Position numbers and translations under genes: made by a program
In this document: positions 17,519-27,205 of the stretch, in pieces
How the letters are laid out: each line of letters starts with the position of its first letter
How positions within the stretch are numbered: the first letter of the stretch is position 1
Assembly: GCF_000153405.2 (NCBI RefSeq)
Contig: NC_020802.1
Coordinates: 2,189,883-2,253,882, forward strand
Reading direction: 5' to 3'
DNA: 64,000 nucleotides
Origin: Psychromonas sp. CNPT3
GTDB lineage: Bacteria; Pseudomonadota; Gammaproteobacteria; Enterobacterales; Psychromonadaceae
Notes under the pieces: generated by a model
Databases searched by the model: none
What the model was told of the DNA's origin: nothing
Seen by the model: only the letters and a program-made list of their open reading frames with translations

Positions 17519-17942
17519 TGTCAGGCTCGGTCATTAAACCAATAGATTCGACACCTGACGTTTGTAATAAAACCATTAAATCAATGACTTTTTTATAAGG
17601 CACTGCGCCATCACCTTTTACCACAAATTGTGCATTGGCATCACGTCTAATTTCAAGGCGCACTAATGCCTGTAATTCATCCTCATTAAGAGGACTATCA
17701 GCACTGGCGCCCGTGCTTAAATAATATAAGCCTTGTTTGTCAATGGATGCAATCAAGGGAGGCTTAGTATCAACAGGGAGCGGCTGCGACGTGGCTTGTG
17801 GCAAGTCTACTTTCACGCCTAACGTTACAGAGGTTGCAGTGGCCATAAAAATAATTAATAGCACCAACATCACATCAATATAGGGAACTACATTGATTTC
17901 TGAAACAATACGACGCCTCGTTTTACGATAAGGATATTGCAT
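17508..17942 (-). CDS. tolR: TolR, Tol-Pal motor subunit
   Basis: ExbD/TolR family, 144 aa. A basic N-terminus (YRKTRRR) leads into INVVPYIDVMLVLLIIFM, the single membrane helix with conserved Asp23, the proton-responsive residue of these motors. A periplasmic domain follows. It works with TolQ as the proton-motive-force-driven stator energising TolA. It lies 5 bp downstream of tolQ and overlaps tolA by 11 bp. Confidence 0.97.
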   Translation of the reverse strand: MQYPYRKTRRRIVSEINVVPYIDVMLVLLIIFMATATSVTLGVKVDLPQATSQPLPVDTKPPLIASIDKQGLYYLSTGASADSPLNEDELQALVRLEIRRDANAQFVVKGDGAVPYKKVIDLMVLLQTSGVESIGLMTEPDNEK

Positions 17943-17947
17943 TTTAG

Positions 17948-18631
17948 TTACTCACTTTCATTCATCGCTTGGCGATGTAATATAGAGGTAAATTCTTCCA
18001 TTAGATTGATATATGCTGTTTCTAAACGCATCATCTTAGCGGTATAACGGTTATAAGCCATTACCGCAGGAATAGCAGCAAAAAGCCCCATTGCGGTTGC
18101 AATTAAGGCTTCTGCAATACCTGGCGCCACCATGTTAAGTGACGCTTGTTGCACTTGTCCAAGGGCCATAAAGGCATTCATAATTCCCCACACAGTACCA
18201 AATAAACCAATATAAGGGCTAATTGAACCAATGGTTGCTAAGGCTGACAGCCCTTCTTCAAGCTCTTCAACTTCACGTGACAAAACCACGCGCATACTCC
18301 GATGCGCCCCTTCTGTCACGCTATCAACATTGCGCCCAGGCATGGTATGCAAACGCGAAAACTCTTTAAATCCTTGAAAAAATATTTTTTCACCACCACC
18401 AATACGTTCACTACGGGCAGCCGTTTCTTGATATAACCGGCTTAAATCATGACCAGACCAAAAGCGTTTTTCAAAGTGCTCTAATGCTTCATGGGCTGCT
18501 TTTAATACTCTTGATCTTGAAAAAATTATCGTCCAAGAGTAAACAGACATTGCTAATAGTAACAACATAACAAACTTTACCAGCAGACTTGCTTGTAAAA
18601 ATAAACCTAAAAAAGACATTTCAGCTTGCAC
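17948..18631 (-). CDS. tolQ: TolQ, Tol-Pal motor subunit
   Basis: MotA/TolQ/ExbB proton channel protein, 227 aa, with three membrane helices: near residues 15-35, and a pair around residues 135-195 containing [24 protein letters not shown] and [23 protein letters not shown], the two segments most conserved in the family. It forms the pentameric channel of the Tol motor. The start overlaps the end of ybgC by 11 bp, so both are in one operon. Confidence 0.97.
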   Translation of the reverse strand: MQAEMSFLGLFLQASLLVKFVMLLLLAMSVYSWTIIFSRSRVLKAAHEALEHFEKRFWSGHDLSRLYQETAARSERIGGGEKIFFQGFKEFSRLHTMPGRNVDSVTEGAHRSMRVVLSREVEELEEGLSALATIGSISPYIGLFGTVWGIMNAFMALGQVQQASLNMVAPGIAEALIATAMGLFAAIPAVMAYNRYTAKMMRLETAYINLMEEFTSILHRQAMNESE

Positions 18632-19025
18632 AGGATATAACCTCTATCATTTCAGTTGGGATCGCAACGGCTTTCATTTTTTGTAAATTAACACACGCAA
18701 TCAGAGTCTTTGCTTCACAAATAAGTTCCCCTTGCGCATTAAATATTTTTTGCAAAAAGATCAAGCTCGCTTTACGATGGCTTTCTATTTGAGTTTGCAC
18801 CGTTAATAATTGATTAAACCGTGCCGACTTCGTAATATTCATTTCTACATTTTTAACCATAAAGGCAATATTTTTAGCTAAGAGTACATCTTGCTCAATA
18901 TTCACCTCACGCAGGCACTCCGTTCGACCGCGCTCGAAAAACTTTAAATAATTTGCATAATAAACAACACCGCCAGCATCGGTATCTTCATAATAAACTC
19001 GGATCGCCAAGGTCGACATTAACAT
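18621..19025 (-). CDS. ybgC: acyl-CoA thioesterase YbgC, hot-dog fold
   Basis: 134 aa. The 4-hydroxybenzoyl-CoA thioesterase type signature [26 protein letters not shown] contains the catalytic Asp (in EDTDAGG). YbgC hydrolyses short-chain acyl-CoA and has been linked to phospholipid enzymes in E. coli. It is the first gene of the tol operon as in E. coli and overlaps tolQ by 11 bp. The promoter must lie in 19026-19108, between this start and the cyd terminator. Confidence 0.95.
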   Translation of the reverse strand: MLMSTLAIRVYYEDTDAGGVVYYANYLKFFERGRTECLREVNIEQDVLLAKNIAFMVKNVEMNITKSARFNQLLTVQTQIESHRKASLIFLQKIFNAQGELICEAKTLIACVNLQKMKAVAIPTEMIEVISCAS

Positions 19026-19108
19026 GCTGTTTTTCCATCATTAAAATTATTTTTATACGTTACTATAAATCTTTATTTTTGTCGAATAAAGCCCTTCTTT
19101 TTACACTC

Positions 19109-19137
19109 AAAAAAAAAGGGCTTATAAGCCCTTTTTT
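19109..19137 (-). terminator. rho-independent terminator of the cyd operon
   Basis: Palindrome AAAAAAGGGCTTATAAGCCC followed by a run of T in either direction, 29 bp past the ybgE stop. It separates the cytochrome bd operon from the ybgC-tol operon, which therefore needs its own promoter. Confidence 0.93.
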
Positions 19138-19165
19138 AAAATACAGCCGATCATTGCACTAAGAA

Positions 19166-19474
19166 TTACAACATTGTGATCCTAGAAATAATAAAACCAA
19201 ATAATATTGTCCATGAAAAATAAGGTGAAAAAAGTATTTTCCAAAGCCAAAAAATCGGATTAAAACCAATCCCATGGATAAAGGCTGCGCTCAATGCCAA
19301 CATTAACAAACTCAAATAACCATGATCAAGTTGCGCACTACTTTGCGCAATATGTCCAGGATTAACCACCAACACCACACTGAGGAAAAGTGCCAATGTC
19401 ATCGATACTAAGCGAGTGATCGCAAATTTAAAGGGGCGATGAAGAAAATCAATACATGCATTAACCTTATCCAT
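19166..19474 (-). CDS. ybgE: YbgE, cyd operon protein
   Basis: 102 aa, small inner-membrane protein of the cyd operon with three hydrophobic segments (LVSMTLALFLSVVLVVNPGHI, LLMLALSAAFIHGIGF and the C-terminal TILFGFIISRITML). The GHIAQSSAQLDHGYLSLL segment with the conserved histidines and GIGFNPIFWLWK are YbgE features. Its function is not settled; it is co-transcribed with cytochrome bd genes in many proteobacteria. The start overlaps the cydX stop by one base. Confidence 0.92.
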   Translation of the reverse strand: MDKVNACIDFLHRPFKFAITRLVSMTLALFLSVVLVVNPGHIAQSSAQLDHGYLSLLMLALSAAFIHGIGFNPIFWLWKILFSPYFSWTILFGFIISRITML

Positions 19475-19629
19475 TATTGCCCCTCTTTTTGGCCACTGTT
19501 TAGCAATTCTTTTTCTTTAGCTTCTTTATCTTTGGCTTCTTGATCTTCAACTTGATCAAACCATAAACCATTAATAATACCAAAGGCACACGCCAATAAC
19601 ACACCTAAAAACCATACAAAATACCACAT
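19474..19629 (-). CDS. cydX: CydX, small subunit of cytochrome bd oxidase
   Basis: A 51-residue frame starting MWYFVWFLGVLLACAFGIIN and continuing GLWFDQVEDQEAK, exactly the CydX pattern: a single membrane helix then an acidic/basic tail. CydX is needed for stability and activity of the CydAB heme centres. It lies 13 bp downstream of cydB and overlaps ybgE by one base. The tail (KDKEAKEKELLNS) is longer than in E. coli CydX (37 aa). Confidence 0.94.
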   Translation of the reverse strand: MWYFVWFLGVLLACAFGIINGLWFDQVEDQEAKDKEAKEKELLNSGQKEGQ

Positions 19630-19642
19630 AACACTCTCCTAA

Positions 19643-20782
19643 TTAATATGCTGACTGCTTCGATTTAGTCATAAATTCTTTACCCAAACGACCAAACATT
19701 TTGAAGTAACCCCAACATGTATAAAGAAGAATAATAGGTAAAAATATAGCAGCGGTTATGCCCATAATATTAAGCGTTAACTCACTTGACGTTGCATCCC
19801 AAACAGTAAGACTTACATTAGGATCGATGCTTGATGATAAAATGAATGGGAAAGTACTGACAGCAAAAGTAGATAATACAAAGACTTGCATTAAACTTGT
19901 GCTGAAAAATGCCCAACCACTGCGATTAAATTTACTCGCAAGCGATGCAAGTAACGGGAACAACAAGCCTAAAGCAGGTGCAAGCATCGTTAATGGGTAA
20001 TTCTCATAATTTAACAACCAACCACCCGCTTGTAACTCTACTGTTTTAAGCATTGGGTTAGATGGCCCACCAAAGTCAACCATTGACGTTATCACGTAAC
20101 CATCTAGACCATAAGCGACCCATAAACCCGCAATAGCAAAAAGCAGTGTTGCGACTGGACCTAAGATCAAGGTCACACGTCTTGCACGATTACGTAAATC
20201 CCCTTCTGTTTTCATTTGTAGCCAAGCAGAGCCTTGCAATACAAATAAAACCAAACTAAATACACCCACTAATAATGTAAAGGGATCAAATAAATCTAAA
20301 AATCCACCTTGATATTGTGATTGTAAAAAATCATTGAAGACAAAAGGCACGCCTTCTAATAAGTTAGCAAAAGCAACACCAAAGACAATCGGTGGCACCG
20401 TACTACCCACAAAAATGGCCCAATCCCAAGAACTTCTCCAACGAGGATCTTCAATCTTACTGCGATATTCAAAACCCACTGGGCGGAAAAACAAAGCAAA
20501 AAGCGTTAACATCATCGCCAGATAAAAACCTGAAAATGCAGTGGCATAAACCGTTGGCCAAGCTGCAAAAATAGCAGCAGCTCCAGTAACCAGCCAAACT
20601 TGGTTACCCTCCCAATGTGGCGCTATTGAGCTTATTATAATACGACGCTCTTCATCTTTTTTGGTAATAAGTGGCAGTAACGTACCGACGCCCATATCAA
20701 AACCATCTGTGATCACAAAGCCTATTAATAAAACCCCGATCAAAACCCACCAGATCATTCGTAACGTTTCATAATCAAACAT
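19643..20782 (-). CDS. cydB: cytochrome bd ubiquinol oxidase subunit II
   Basis: 379 aa, the normal length. The N-terminus MFDYETLRMIWWVLIGVLL followed by ITDGFDMGVGTLLP is the CydB signature, then about eight more membrane helices. Together with CydA it forms the high-affinity quinol oxidase that reduces O2 to water without proton pumping. It begins 14 bp after cydA ends. Confidence 0.98.
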   Translation of the reverse strand: MFDYETLRMIWWVLIGVLLIGFVITDGFDMGVGTLLPLITKKDEERRIIISSIAPHWEGNQVWLVTGAAAIFAAWPTVYATAFSGFYLAMMLTLFALFFRPVGFEYRSKIEDPRWRSSWDWAIFVGSTVPPIVFGVAFANLLEGVPFVFNDFLQSQYQGGFLDLFDPFTLLVGVFSLVLFVLQGSAWLQMKTEGDLRNRARRVTLILGPVATLLFAIAGLWVAYGLDGYVITSMVDFGGPSNPMLKTVELQAGGWLLNYENYPLTMLAPALGLLFPLLASLASKFNRSGWAFFSTSLMQVFVLSTFAVSTFPFILSSSIDPNVSLTVWDATSSELTLNIMGITAAIFLPIILLYTCWGYFKMFGRLGKEFMTKSKQSAY

Positions 20783-20796
20783 AATCTTCTCCTATC

Positions 20797-22365
20797 TTAG
20801 TGGTTGTCAACTGTCTTGTTTTTTAACTGTTCAAAATGATATTTCCCCGTATTTAGGCTACTTGGCCCCATACGTGAAAATTTAAACATGAGGAACATTT
20901 CAATCACTAACAACACAGTGTAAAACGCAGCAATAGATATAATACTAAATAAAACTTGCTCGCTACTCACACTTGAAACGCCCATGTGTGTCGGTAATAT
21001 TTCAGCAATTGCCCACGGTTGACGGCCATATTCAGCAACAAACCAACCCGCTTCAATCGCAATCCAAGGAAGTGGTAAACCATATAAACAAATACGATGG
21101 AATAATTTATTTTGACCGACGCGGTTACGTGCAGATTGGTAAAAGGCGAATAAGAATATGCCTAATAATGCAACCCCAGCACCCACCATAATACGAAAAG
21201 CAAAGAACATCGGAGCAACACCCGGAATACTATTCTTAGTGGCCAGCATAATTTGCTCTTCTGTTGCATCGACTACATTTGTAGTATATTTTTTAAGGAG
21301 TAAGCCATAGCCTAGATCCACTTTGATTTTATCAAAGGCTGCAACGGTTGCATCAGAAGTATCGCCTCCACGCAGTTGCTGTAATAAGCCATAAGCTATC
21401 ATACCGCTACGAATACGTACTTCATGACCTTCCATTAACTCTTTTAAGCCAATGACTTGTTTATCAATAGAGCGTGTTGCAATAATACCTAATGCATATG
21501 GTATTTTTACAGCGTAATCAGTGCGTCTTTCTTCCTGATTTGGAATACCTATCAAGGTAAAAGATGCAGGGGCTTCTTCTGTTTCCCATTCTGATTCAAT
21601 CGCTGCTAATTTTGCTTTTTGCACATCACCGACTTCATAACCACTTTCATCACCTAAAATAAGTGTTGAAATAATACCCGCTAAACCAAAGGCTGCAGCA
21701 ATAGAAAATGAACGCTTAGCAAAACTAAGATCGCGACCTTTTAATAAATAATAAGAGCTGATTGCAAGAACAAACATTGCACCGGTGACATAACCACTGG
21801 CAACCGTATGCACAAATTTAACTTGTGCTACCGGGTTTAAAATTAAATCAACAAAGCTTGTCATCTCCATGCGCATAGTCACATAGTTAAACTCAGCGCC
21901 CACTGGATTTTGCATCCAAGCATTGGCAATCAATATCCATAATGCAGACATGCTTGAGCCAATTGCTACAAGCCAAGTCGCTGTTAAATGTTGCAATTTA
22001 CTTAAACGATCCCAACCAAAGAAAAATAAGCCAACAAATGTAGATTCTAAGAAGAATGCCATCATGCCTTCAATGGCAAGTGGAGCACCAAAAACATCAC
22101 CCACATAATGTGAATAATAAGCCCAGTTGGTACCGAACTGAAACTCCATCGTTAAACCAGTTGTAACACCTAGCGCGAAGTTAATACCAAACAATTTTCC
22201 CCAAAATTGTGTCATGTCTTTATACACTTGCTTATTTGTCATCACATATAATGATTCCATAACGGCAAGTATCCAAGCAAGACCCAGTGTTAATGGTACG
22301 AATAAAAAGTGATACATGGCTGTCATCGCAAATTGAAAGCGCGATAGATCAACGAGATCATCCAT
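20797..22365 (-). CDS. cydA: cytochrome bd ubiquinol oxidase subunit I
   Basis: 522 aa. [20 protein letters not shown] contains His19, the axial ligand of heme d/b595. The quinol-binding Q loop (about residues 255-390) is of the longer, E. coli type. [18 protein letters not shown] near residue 440 is the most conserved CydA motif. Subunit I carries hemes b558, b595 and d. Operon order is cydP-cydA-cydB-cydX-ybgE. Low-oxygen induction by FNR/ArcA is expected and FNR-like boxes are present upstream. Confidence 0.98.
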   Translation of the reverse strand: MDDLVDLSRFQFAMTAMYHFLFVPLTLGLAWILAVMESLYVMTNKQVYKDMTQFWGKLFGINFALGVTTGLTMEFQFGTNWAYYSHYVGDVFGAPLAIEGMMAFFLESTFVGLFFFGWDRLSKLQHLTATWLVAIGSSMSALWILIANAWMQNPVGAEFNYVTMRMEMTSFVDLILNPVAQVKFVHTVASGYVTGAMFVLAISSYYLLKGRDLSFAKRSFSIAAAFGLAGIISTLILGDESGYEVGDVQKAKLAAIESEWETEEAPASFTLIGIPNQEERRTDYAVKIPYALGIIATRSIDKQVIGLKELMEGHEVRIRSGMIAYGLLQQLRGGDTSDATVAAFDKIKVDLGYGLLLKKYTTNVVDATEEQIMLATKNSIPGVAPMFFAFRIMVGAGVALLGIFLFAFYQSARNRVGQNKLFHRICLYGLPLPWIAIEAGWFVAEYGRQPWAIAEILPTHMGVSSVSSEQVLFSIISIAAFYTVLLVIEMFLMFKFSRMGPSSLNTGKYHFEQLKNKTVDNH

Positions 22366-22404
22366 TGTTTTCTCCTAAAATTATAAAAATTAATTAGTTT
22401 TGCT

Positions 22405-22587
22405 TTATTTATCTTTGACCTGTTGCACTTCACCAAAAAGATGATCTGCATTAAAAGGCACGGGATCAGAAAAATAAAAATATTGTATTGTAAAAAGCAC
22501 CATCACTTTAATGATGAGGATCACGGCTAATTCCCTTATAATTGGAATAGAAAAGATCCCTTTTTTGGGCAACCATTTTTTTAACAT
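22405..22587 (-). CDS. cydP: CydP-like small subunit of cytochrome bd
   Basis: 60 aa. A short basic N-terminus is followed by IIRELAVILIIKVMVLFTIQYFYFSDP. The pattern RE-L-x-ILIIK with one membrane helix and an FFSDP-type end is what I recall for the small protein CydP encoded ahead of cydA in gammaproteobacteria. It lies 39 bp upstream of cydA on the same strand. The role of stabilising the oxidase is inferred from position. If not CydP, it is at least a cyd-operon one-TM microprotein. Confidence 0.78.
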   Translation of the reverse strand: MLKKWLPKKGIFSIPIIRELAVILIIKVMVLFTIQYFYFSDPVPFNADHLFGEVQQVKDK

Positions 22588-22648
22588 TTTTCACTCCAAA
22601 AAGTCGTAACATCTTAAATGATTGCTAATTACATTTGTAATGTAACAA

Positions 22649-22662
22649 TTGCTTAACATCAA
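22649..22662. promoter_or_regulatory. FNR-like box upstream of cydP
   Basis: TTGCTTAACATCAA differs at one half-site position from the FNR consensus TTGATNNNNATCAA and lies about 62 bp before the cydP start. Its location near a probable promoter and the known oxygen control of cydAB make it plausible. Confidence 0.5.
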
Positions 22663-22702
22663 TAGGGCTGTGACGATATGGAGCATACTTATACTCTTCA
22701 AT

Positions 22703-22716
22703 CTGATCTAGATCAA
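22703..22716. promoter_or_regulatory. second FNR-like box upstream of cydP
   Basis: CTGATCTAGATCAA matches the FNR consensus TTGATNNNNATCAA at all but the first position, about 116 bp upstream of cydP. Two boxes 54 bp apart (start to start) suggest dual-site control, either activation or low-oxygen repression. Confidence 0.5.
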
Positions 22717-22912
22717 TTTTAATTTTCACTTATTTACATGCTTAAATCCGTGAAAACAATGTCTTTTTCATCTGCAATGTTAAATTTATAAAAGAGTAGG
22801 TATCTAAAATGTTAATAATACTAATGACATGTAAAATAAAAGGTACGTTTTACTTTAAGCGTAAGGTAACATATTAATCACGCATTTTAGATAATAAATG
22901 ATGATTAAATAA

Positions 22913-23914
22913 TTAAGGGGTGCTAAAACCAAAATGTTGGTAAGTACGGGACGTTGCAATACGACCGCGAGGAGTGCGCTGTAAAAAACCTTGCTGAATC
23001 AGATATGGCTCAAGCACATCTTCGATGGTTTCTTTTTCTTCACCAATGGCAGCTGCTAAGTTATCCAAGCCAACAGGGCCACCTTGGAAAGTATCTAAAA
23101 TGGCGAGTAATAGCTTTCTATCCATATAATCAAAACCTTGGCCGTCCACATTTAGCATATCCAGCGCTTTATTCGCAACATTAGCATTAATCATTGATTC
23201 TTTTTTTACCTGTGCATAATCACGCACACGGCGTAATAAACGGTTGGCAATACGTGGCGTACCACGAGAACGTTTCGCAATTTCTGTCGCACCTGACATG
23301 TCTAAATTTAAGTTAAAATGCTTACTACTGCGCATTACTATTTTAGTTAGAGGAATAAGTTCATAATATTCAAGGCGTTGCACTATACCAAAACGATCAC
23401 GTAATGGAGAGGTTAAAGAGCCCGCTCGTGTGGTCGCGCCAATAAGCGTAAAGGCAGGTAAATCTAATTTAATGGAGCGAGCGGCAGGACCTTCGCCAAT
23501 CATAATATCAAGCTGATAATCTTCCATTGCCGGATATAATATTTCTTCGACTACCGGGCTTAAACGATGGATCTCATCAATGAATAAGACATCATTTTCT
23601 TCAAGGTTAGTGAGCAAAGCGGCTAAATCACCCGCTTTTTCTAAGATAGGTCCCGATGTTGTTTTAATATTTACTTTTAATTCATTGGCAACAATGTGCG
23701 CCAATGTTGTTTTTCCTAATCCAGGAGGTCCAAATATGAGTAAATGATCAAGTGCCTCACCACGTTGACGCGCAGCTTCTATGAATATTTCCATCTGCGT
23801 ATTAACTTGTGGTTGACCTTCATAATCAGACAGTAATTTCGGGCGAATAGCACGATCGACAAAACTATCGTCATTTTTTTCAACAGCTGAAATAAGGCGA
23901 TCTTCTTCAATCAT
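22913..23914 (-). CDS. ruvB: Holliday junction ATPase RuvB
   Basis: 333 aa AAA+ motor that drives branch migration with RuvA. Walker A GPPGLGKT is at 62-69, Walker B FIDEIH at 111-116, sensor 1 in [11 protein letters not shown] and the arginine finger in LRDRFGIV. The C-terminal winged helix ends with [14 protein letters not shown], a strong RuvB signature. Only 2 bp separate it from ruvA on the same strand. Confidence 0.98.
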   Translation of the reverse strand: MIEEDRLISAVEKNDDSFVDRAIRPKLLSDYEGQPQVNTQMEIFIEAARQRGEALDHLLIFGPPGLGKTTLAHIVANELKVNIKTTSGPILEKAGDLAALLTNLEENDVLFIDEIHRLSPVVEEILYPAMEDYQLDIMIGEGPAARSIKLDLPAFTLIGATTRAGSLTSPLRDRFGIVQRLEYYELIPLTKIVMRSSKHFNLNLDMSGATEIAKRSRGTPRIANRLLRRVRDYAQVKKESMINANVANKALDMLNVDGQGFDYMDRKLLLAILDTFQGGPVGLDNLAAAIGEEKETIEDVLEPYLIQQGFLQRTPRGRIATSRTYQHFGFSTP

Positions 23915-23916
23915 TT

Positions 23917-24540
23917 TTATACCATACTTTTAAGGGCACTGCGGATAAGATCTTCACAATCCATTCCTGCCTGATAAACATTTCTAATACATTTTTCAGC
24001 ACTGGCAGGCTTATAACCTAATGCTAATAACGCGCTGATCGCTTCATCTTTTGCCGTGTTTATTGATAACGTATTGGATAAACCATTTTGCATATCCATT
24101 GACTCGGCTTGCGGGCTCAATAAATCTGTACCCACCCAATTTTTCAAGCGATCTTTCATTTCGACCACTAAACGCTCCGCCGTTTTTTTGCCGACGCCGG
24201 GTAATTTAACCAATTGACTTACCGCTTCGTTATTAATACAAACAACAAATTCATTCGCCGACATGCCAGATAAAATAGCTAACGCTAATTTAGGGCCTAC
24301 ACCATTAACTTTAATTAATAAACGAAACATAGCGCGTTCATGTTTATCGGCAAAACCATAAAGAAGTTGGGCATCTTCACGGACCACAAAATGTGTATAG
24401 ATGATAGCTTCCTGACCGACTTCAGGCAAAGGATAAAAAGAACTCATAGGCAATTGGATCTCATAACCAACACCCGACACATCTAATAACACTTCAGGTG
24501 GTTGCTTCTCTAACAATACGCCACGTAATCGTCCAATCAT
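23917..24540 (-). CDS. ruvA: Holliday junction-binding protein RuvA
   Basis: 207 aa from the ATG at 24540 ([19 protein letters not shown]). An upstream in-frame Met would add 32 residues but has no RuvA homology, and 207 fits the family. Domain I carries [16 protein letters not shown]; domain II has two helix-hairpin-helix motifs, [16 protein letters not shown] and [16 protein letters not shown]; domain III at the C-terminus ([17 protein letters not shown]) contacts RuvB. It forms a tetramer on Holliday junctions. It is 65 bp downstream of rarD. Confidence 0.97.
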   Translation of the reverse strand: MIGRLRGVLLEKQPPEVLLDVSGVGYEIQLPMSSFYPLPEVGQEAIIYTHFVVREDAQLLYGFADKHERAMFRLLIKVNGVGPKLALAILSGMSANEFVVCINNEAVSQLVKLPGVGKKTAERLVVEMKDRLKNWVGTDLLSPQAESMDMQNGLSNTLSINTAKDEAISALLALGYKPASAEKCIRNVYQAGMDCEDLIRSALKSMV

Positions 24541-24604
24541 ATTTATACCCTTGTAATCTATTATAACGATGCAGTATAAAAAACAACTGACTTTATATCC
24601 AGTG

Positions 24605-25498
24605 TTATTTGCAATATCGAGAGATCTGCTTTTCAAAAATGAAAACTAAAATACCTAACCATATAAATGTAAATGTACTAATTTTTAATATATCTAATGG
24701 CTCATCATACAATACGACGGCAAAAACAAATAACAATGTCGGCGCTAAGTATTGAAAGAAGCCTAATGTTGACAACGCTAAACGCAATGCTGCCTGGGTA
24801 AAGAAAATAAGAGGAAAAGCGGTCATCACCCCTGCAAAAATTAAAGCGCTATTGAGAGTAAAACTATTTAACAACATATTAGATGTCGATGAATTGGCGA
24901 CCACAAACATATAATAAATCGCAACAGGTGCGATAAAGCAAGTTTCAATAAAAAATCCAATCAGTGCATCTACTTTAATTTTTTTACGTAATAAGCCATA
25001 AAAAGCAAAACTAAAAGGTAAAACAAGTGAGATCCACGGTAATGAACCCAATGCAATCACTTGGATGGATACCCCTATCAGCGCGAGCGAAACAGCAACC
25101 CACTGTAAGCGACTTAAGGATTCTTTTAAAAACACTAAACCGAGTAAGACATTAATTAAAGGATTAATAAAATAACCTAAACTTGCATCGAGCATGCGAT
25201 CGTTGTTAATAGCCCAAACAAAGACCCCCCAATTACAACTAATTAATAAACTACTGATAGCTAAAAATATTAGCTTCTTTGGCTGTGATAAAATAGATTT
25301 TAATACACTGTAACGCCCCATAAATATAATCATTAGGGCGGTGATAAGTAAAGACCAAATAACGCGATGCGATAGCATCTCATAAATAGGTAAATCGGCT
25401 AAATATTTAAAATATAAAGGCGAAAAACCCCAGATCATATATGCAGCAACGGCATAAAACATTCCAACTTGTGTTTCTGTTAATGCTTTCATTAGCAT
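24605..25498 (-). CDS. rarD: RarD-like EamA family transporter
   Basis: 297 aa with ten predicted membrane helices in two EamA repeats. The N-terminus [14 protein letters not shown] and HRVIWSLL match RarD, and helix motifs such as [16 protein letters not shown] and [20 protein letters not shown] are characteristic. RarD proteins are permeases of the drug/metabolite superfamily with unproven substrates. It is inserted between ruvC and ruvA, overlapping the ruvC stop by 7 bp, so it is co-transcribed with repair genes. The start may be Met3. Confidence 0.92.
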   Translation of the reverse strand: MLMKALTETQVGMFYAVAAYMIWGFSPLYFKYLADLPIYEMLSHRVIWSLLITALMIIFMGRYSVLKSILSQPKKLIFLAISSLLISCNWGVFVWAINNDRMLDASLGYFINPLINVLLGLVFLKESLSRLQWVAVSLALIGVSIQVIALGSLPWISLVLPFSFAFYGLLRKKIKVDALIGFFIETCFIAPVAIYYMFVVANSSTSNMLLNSFTLNSALIFAGVMTAFPLIFFTQAALRLALSTLGFFQYLAPTLLFVFAVVLYDEPLDILKISTFTFIWLGILVFIFEKQISRYCK

Positions 25499-26013
25499 AA
25501 TCTCCTACGCACTGTTTTTTTCACTTTACCCGCCATCGCAACTAATGATTGCGCGGTATGAGCATGACATATTGCCACGGCGAGCCCATCGGCCGCATCG
25601 GCTTGTGGTGTCCCGGATAATTGTAAAAGGCGTACCACCATTTGTTGCACTTGATCTTTTGTTGCAGCCCCTGTGCCCACAACAGCTTGTTTTATTTGCC
25701 GTGCAGAGTATTCACAAATATATAAATCGGCCTGTGTTGCAGCCACTATAGCGGCGCCCCTAGCTTGACCCAGCTTCAGCGCAGAATCTGGGTTCTTTCC
25801 CATGAAAACCTGCTCTATTGCAAATTCAGTAGGTTGATATTGCTTAATAATTTCACTGATCCCTGAAAATATCATATCTAACTTGGGTGCAAGCGTGTCA
25901 CCTTTCGTACGAATACAACCGCTCGCAATATAAATACACTTTGCCCCTTTTTGCTCAATAATACCGTAACCGGTAATACGTGATCCGGGATCTATACCTA
26001 AAATAATACTCAA
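25492..26013 (-). CDS. ruvC: Holliday junction resolvase RuvC
   Basis: 173 aa endonuclease that resolves Holliday junctions in the RuvABC complex. The four catalytic acids are in place: D8 in [14 protein letters not shown]67 in FAIEQVF, D139 and D142 in [13 protein letters not shown]. It is the first gene of a ruvC-rarD-ruvA-ruvB operon. Confidence 0.98.
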   Translation of the reverse strand: MSIILGIDPGSRITGYGIIEQKGAKCIYIASGCIRTKGDTLAPKLDMIFSGISEIIKQYQPTEFAIEQVFMGKNPDSALKLGQARGAAIVAATQADLYICEYSARQIKQAVVGTGAATKDQVQQMVVRLLQLSGTPQADAADGLAVAICHAHTAQSLVAMAGKVKKTVRRRLC

Positions 26014-26065
26014 AAAATATACCTTAAAAATTTAAAATGAATAATAAAAACCAATATAAAATGTA

Positions 26066-27016
26066 TTAATGTTCAACAAAGTGACGCTCTAAAAAACGAT
26101 TACATAACATGGCCACATTTTCTTGTGGGGATAGTGAAAACTCAATAAATGCTTTGGCGATAGGTGACAGATTTTTATCCTTATGATGCACGATATACCA
26201 GCTCTTTAATAATGGAAAACCTTCAATATCTAATTCCACTAAACAATTCGTAGCAAGCTCTAAGGTTAAACTATGCCGCGACAATGCTGATATCCCTAAA
26301 TCGGCCATCACCGCTTGCTTTATCGTTTCGGTACTACCTAAAATCATACTTGGCTTAATATCTAATTTATTTTTACTAAAAAAGTGCTCTAATGCTTTGC
26401 GTGTGCCAGAGCCCTTTTCTCTCGACAATAATTTATATTGTGACAAGGCGCTTAATGGTATGTTTTTTTGGTTTGCCAATGGATGCCCAGGATTCGCGAT
26501 TGCCACGATAGGATTATCAATAAAAGGATGACATGTCAGCGAATTTTCTTCAGGCACAAGGCCCATGATCACCAAATCATCTTCATTATTATGTAATCGT
26601 TGTAATATTTGCTCACGATTAGCCACCTCAAGGTATAAATTAACTTTTGGATAACGCTTATGAAACGCGCCCAATAAATGAGGTGTAAAATATTTAGCAC
26701 TGCTCACCGCTGAAATATGAAAATCGCCTTCCAAAGTGCCCTTCATCGCGCTTAATGTCATATCAATATTTGTAAAAGAAACAAATAACGTATCACAAAA
26801 TGTATTGAGCACATCCCCTGCTGGCGTTAAGAATAATTTTTTACCTATTTTATCAAAGAGTACAATATCTAAATTTGTTTCAAGTAACTTTAACTGAATA
26901 CTCACAGCAGGCTGGGTTAACCCTAAAATTTTAGCCGCTTTGGTATAATTCATCAGTTTTGAAACTTGTCTGAATATTTTTAATTGGTGTAATGTCGCAC
27001 GCATATTTTTTACCAT
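26066..27016 (-). CDS. LysR-family regulator, CbbR-like
   Basis: 316 aa (Met5 is an alternative start). The N-terminal winged HTH reads LHQLKIFRQVSKLMNYTKAAKILGLTQPAVSIQLKLLE, a typical LysR helix-turn-helix, followed by a periplasmic-binding-type effector domain from about residue 93. The opening is close to CbbR-type regulators of carbon fixation genes. It is divergent from the beta-carbonic anhydrase gene with 189 bp between starts, so it probably controls that gene and itself. No cbb genes are in the window. The effector is unknown. Confidence 0.85.
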   Translation of the reverse strand: MVKNMRATLHQLKIFRQVSKLMNYTKAAKILGLTQPAVSIQLKLLETNLDIVLFDKIGKKLFLTPAGDVLNTFCDTLFVSFTNIDMTLSAMKGTLEGDFHISAVSSAKYFTPHLLGAFHKRYPKVNLYLEVANREQILQRLHNNEDDLVIMGLVPEENSLTCHPFIDNPIVAIANPGHPLANQKNIPLSALSQYKLLSREKGSGTRKALEHFFSKNKLDIKPSMILGSTETIKQAVMADLGISALSRHSLTLELATNCLVELDIEGFPLLKSWYIVHHKDKNLSPIAKAFIEFSLSPQENVAMLCNRFLERHFVEH

Positions 27017-27058
27017 TAATATTTCTTATGGTTTTGATAATATAGTTTAATTATTATT

Positions 27059-27075
27059 AATACAACAATTGTATT
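27059..27075. promoter_or_regulatory. candidate LysR operator
   Basis: Inverted repeat AATACAA / TTGTATT with a 3-base centre, containing the T-N11-A pattern usual for LysR sites. It lies 43 bp upstream of the regulator start and 131 bp upstream of the carbonic anhydrase start, in the shared intergenic region. Confidence 0.45.
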
Positions 27076-27205
27076 ATGATGTATCTAGGCTGTTTTCTGC
27101 TAACATTACGATAACATCCATCTTTAAAAAAGTATTTTACTCGATATTTATCAGTACTATACATGCGTTTATGAAATATTTAAAAAATAAGATCTGAGGT
27201 ATACA

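Larger units (their letters stand above)
22588..22912. other. divergence-free intergenic region carrying the cyd promoter
   Basis: 325 bases between the ruvB stop and the cydP start. It contains two FNR-like boxes (annotated separately). The remainder, including the AT-rich stretch 22740-22900, shows no gene and no clear terminator for ruvB's neighbour on the left. Confidence 0.55.

Noticed and set aside
24541-24636. N-terminal extension of RuvA to 239 residues
   Set aside because: The extra 32 residues have no RuvA similarity, and the standard start MIGRLRG at 24540 gives the normal length.
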